Assembly: GCA_026770585.1 (NCBI GenBank)
Contig: MU646404.1
Span: forward strand, 794,323-805,995
Length of the DNA stretch: 11,673 nucleotides
Direction of reading: 5' to 3'
Source of the DNA: Baffinella frigidus
Lineage: Eukaryota > Cryptophyceae > Cryptomonadales > Baffinellaceae
The translations under genes and the position numbers were made by a program. The stretch's first letter is position 1. Every line of letters starts with the position of its first letter. Shown piece by piece: positions 11,645 to 11,673 of this stretch. Under the pieces are notes generated by a model that ran no database searches, was not told the origin of the DNA, and saw only the letters and a program-made list of their open reading frames with translations.

Positions 11645-11673
11645 TGAGGTTCTGTCCAAAGGGTCACCGAAGC

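Overview
The window looks like nuclear DNA of a eukaryote, most likely a microalga or related protist. The reasons are spliced coding exons with GT...AG borders, strong G/C preference at third codon positions in the exons, many short non-autonomous DNA transposons with terminal inverted repeats, and large blocks of TTTAGGG-type telomere-like heptamers. TTTAGGG is the telomere unit of plants, many green algae and several alveolates such as dinoflagellates and chromerids, so the lineage cannot be fixed from this window. No prokaryotic operon, rRNA or tRNA was seen.

Left third (1-4160): one plus-strand gene entering from the left edge. Four core exons (ending at 39; 280-382; 549-655; 1578-1693) join in phase to give the C-terminal part of an AZG/AzgA-type purine (adenine, guanine, hypoxanthine) permease of the NCS2/xanthine-uracil permease superfamily. 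A series of phase-0 small exons and exon-like pieces (1829-3673) encodes a Pro/Met/Gln-rich C-terminal tail ending in TAA at 3671-3673. Introns are built mostly from degenerate CCCTAAA/CCCGAAA-like repeats, CCCTA arrays and a 31-bp minisatellite. Exon 4 is preceded by several decayed copies of itself, and tail exons are also duplicated. A hairpin and an AATAAA follow at 4121-4161.

Middle (4160-7090): no convincing gene. It is a mosaic of at least five families of short inverted-repeat elements, named here for convenience: PAL (about 110-130 bp near-palindromes starting TACAGGGGTACCTCG), Q (about 105 bp, TATCCCTTAAGTGGCC ends), R (about 200-230 bp, AAATGGGCTCCGCGCGGA ends), C (about 171 bp, CCACACGAGGCTA ends) and a repeat S. 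Some are nested, and the nested joins show duplication of a TA dinucleotide.

Right part (7090-11673): G-rich heptamer blocks on the plus strand (7110-7730, 10346-10730, 10798-10870, 11098-11236), each locally homogenised to a different heptamer, plus a CCCTACA block at 8366-8435. Between them lie further inverted-repeat elements: family A (core TTACTACACAAATGC with a TATTACTA loop) and family B (CCACACAGCGGGCTACG ends), plus Q, C, R and PAL copies or fragments. Longer ORFs here read through transposons and I do not regard them as genes.

The permease gene is the only functional unit I can support. Everything else is repeats or mobile DNA, but the way exons, telomere-like repeats and minisatellites are shuffled together is the unusual feature of the window.
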